DNA from: Actinomycetospora endophytica
Lineage (GTDB): Bacteria; Actinomycetota; Actinomycetes; Mycobacteriales; Pseudonocardiaceae
Assembly (NCBI RefSeq): GCF_021026375.1
Contig: NZ_JAJNDB010000003.1
Coordinates: 434,001-498,000 of the forward strand
Direction of reading: 5' to 3'
DNA: 64,000 nucleotides
A model generated the notes under the pieces. It worked only from the letters and a program-made list of their open reading frames with translations. It made no database searches and had not been told where the DNA came from. Made by a program: the position numbers and the translations under genes. Within the stretch, counting starts at the first letter, position 1. Each line of letters starts with the position of its first letter. Below, one piece after another: positions 62,750 to 64,000 of this stretch.

Positions 62750-64000
62750 CGCCGCCTCCCGCTGTCCGGCCCGGCCGGCTCGGCCGGCCCCGGCGGCCCC
62801 GGCGGCGGGACCTCGGGCGCGGGGCGGGGATGGCCGGTGCCGCCGCCCGGCCGCCGAGGACGCGCCGGGCCGGCGAGGGAGCGCCGGAGGTCGCGGAACG
62901 CCGTGTAGTTCGCGACCGCGTCGACCTCCCCGGCCGGCAGCGCCGCGAGCGCGACCAGCGGGTCGGGGTGGCTGTGGTGGGGGATCCCGGCGTAGCTCAA
63001 CCGCACCCCCAGGTCCGCGGCGCGCTCCCCCGCGACCGCCACCACCCGGCCACGCAGCACGTCCACGGGGAGATCCCACAACCACGACACGTCCCGCCCG
63101 TCGGCCTCGCGGGCGTTGACGACCAGCAGCACCGGCCGGGCACCGGCCAGCACGTCCAGGGCCTCACCCCAGCCCGCGGGGTTCTTGACCAGCACGCTGC
63201 GCACCAGCCGGTCCTCCCAGGCGACGCGGTCGTAGCGGCCGGCCACCGACCGGACGCGGGCGACGTGCGGGGCCGCACTGGCCGGGTCGGTGCCGACCGC
63301 ATCGGCCGCGGCCAGGGCGATCGTGGTGTTGCTCCGGTTGACCCGCCCGGGCAGCCCGGAGACCACCGTGACCGCCGCGACGTCCCGGTGGTGCACGACG
63401 AACCCGCCGGGCTCGTCGGCCGGGGTCCACCACCAGGCCGGGCACGGGCGGTGCAGGCCGCAGTGGTCGCACCACCACGAGACCGCCCGGAGACCGTTCG
63501 TCCGCCGGGACACCTGGTGCCCGCACGTCGGACAGGTCCGGGTGTCGGCCTCCCAGCCGGCGCCCGCGGCGACCCACACCACGTGCGGGGACGACCCGGC
63601 CGCCGAGACCACCAGCGGGTCGTCGGCGTTCGCCACGACGACCGTGTCCGGGTGCCGGGCGAGCACCGACTCCACCGTGCGGGCGGTCTGGCGCACCTCG
63701 GAGACCCGGTCGAGCTGGTCCCGGCTGAGGTTGAGCAGCACCAGTACGGCGGGGCGCACCGCGTCGAGCACCGGACCCAGGTGCAGCTCGTCGACCTCGA
63801 GCACGCACAGCCGTGATCGCGGCGTCGCCATCAGCGCCCCGACCGCGCCGTCGAGCATGTTCGACCCGGACGCGTTGTGCGCCACCGGCCCGCGGTCGCG
63901 GAGCGCGGCCGCGACCAGGTGGCTCGTGGTGGTCTTGCCGTTGGTGCCGGTGACCAGCACCGAGGTCCGGCCCGCCGCGAGCCGGGTCAGCACGTCGGGG
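62728..64000 (-). CDS. murT: Lipid II isoglutaminyl synthase, MurT subunit (5' end beyond window)
   Basis: A Mur-ligase-family subunit, partial: the N-terminus lies beyond the window edge. Visible are the ATP motif LVTGTNGKTTTSH, a four-Cys zinc-ribbon insert (CPTCGHQ and CDHCGLH) and the DUF1727-type C-terminal domain (SVLVKNPAGWGEALDVLAG). It uses ATP to amidate lipid II with ammonia from GatD. The last 50 residues are a Pro/Gly/Arg-rich extension beyond the usual end, overlapping the gatD start. Confidence 0.95.
   Translation of the reverse strand, partial: PDVLTRLAAGRTSVLVTGTNGKTTTSHLVAAALRDRGPVAHNASGSNMLDGAVGALMATPRSRLCVLEVDELHLGPVLDAVRPAVLVLLNLSRDQLDRVSEVRQTARTVESVLARHPDTVVVANADDPLVVSAAGSSPHVVWVAAGAGWEADTRTCPTCGHQVSRRTNGLRAVSWWCDHCGLHRPCPAWWWTPADEPGGFVVHHRDVAAVTVVSGLPGRVNRSNTTIALAAADAVGTDPASAAPHVARVRSVAGRYDRVAWEDRLVRSVLVKNPAGWGEALDVLAGARPVLLVVNAREADGRDVSWLWDLPVDVLRGRVVAVAGERAADLGVRLSYAGIPHHSHPDPLVALAALPAGEVDAVANYTAFRDLRRSLAGPARPRRPGGGTGHPRPAPEVPPPGPPGPAEPAGPDSGRRRCAPTVP

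Overview
The window is very GC-rich with strongly biased third codon positions, and its gene content is actinobacterial: MurT/GatD peptidoglycan amidation, a mycothiol-type DinB/maleylpyruvate isomerase protein, SARP/BTAD regulators with NB-ARC-type ATPase domains, an ECF42 sigma factor, a form I CO dehydrogenase and many GTGA/ATGA translational couplings. This fits a soil-type Pseudonocardiales-like actinomycete; the genus is inference. No rRNA, tRNA, CRISPR array, IS element or phage genes were seen. About 57 protein genes are supported, on both strands.

Layout. 0.3-2.7 kb: a small hypothetical gene, a long palindrome that forms the end of an ECF42 sigma gene, its YCII partner and a DUF6069 membrane protein. 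2.8-8.5 kb: five minus-strand genes joined by 4-bp overlaps, headed by a galactose-oxidase-type copper radical oxidase and ending in a cupredoxin-like lipoprotein. 9.0-13.1 kb: a SARP regulator and a bicovalent-flavin oxidase. 13.5-17.0 kb: a Tat-exported isoquinoline-oxidoreductase-type molybdenum enzyme with its own TatA. 17.0-23.3 kb: a zinc-ribbon gene pair, a large LuxR ATPase, a truncated globin, a second long palindrome, and a DUF1326/DUF2182 pair. 23.6-30.3 kb: a BTAD-AAA regulator, a methyltransferase, an alpha/beta-hydrolase/glycosyltransferase fusion and a small protein.

30.2-38.2 kb: aerobic CO dehydrogenase coxM-S-L plus maturation genes F-D-E, with a divergent LysR (CutR-like) regulator. 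CoxL carries the form I AYACSFR motif, and the XdhC-type CoxF has an extra YHS metal-binding domain. 38.1-41.9 kb: an AraC regulator, a DMSO-reductase-family molybdenum enzyme and a CBS protein. 42.0-54.7 kb: a cation and cell-envelope region with a soluble MgtE-N/CBS/PRC protein, an Nramp relative with NRMT-like Mg site residues, a beta-lactamase-fold lipoprotein, a lytic transglycosylase, an ArsR sensor, an MgtA P-type ATPase, an LCP protein, a DUF1345-like protein and a family 39 glycosyltransferase. Four copies of one 21-bp near-palindromic sequence lie in the promoters of this region, suggesting a regulon that includes both putative Mg transporters.

54.8-64.0 kb: TetR/DUF308 with paired operators, a likely frameshifted small gene, a flavin monooxygenase, an XRE regulator divergent from methionine aminopeptidase, an MFS/GntR pair, a TetR fragment, two hypotheticals, and gatD-murT running off the right edge.

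Three molybdenum enzymes (CO dehydrogenase, IorAB-type, DMSO-reductase type) and several copper-linked proteins suggest an aerobic organism with broad oxidative metabolism that can scavenge CO. The least described systems are the copper radical oxidase operon, the iorBA-tatA unit and the shared-motif Mg/envelope regulon.
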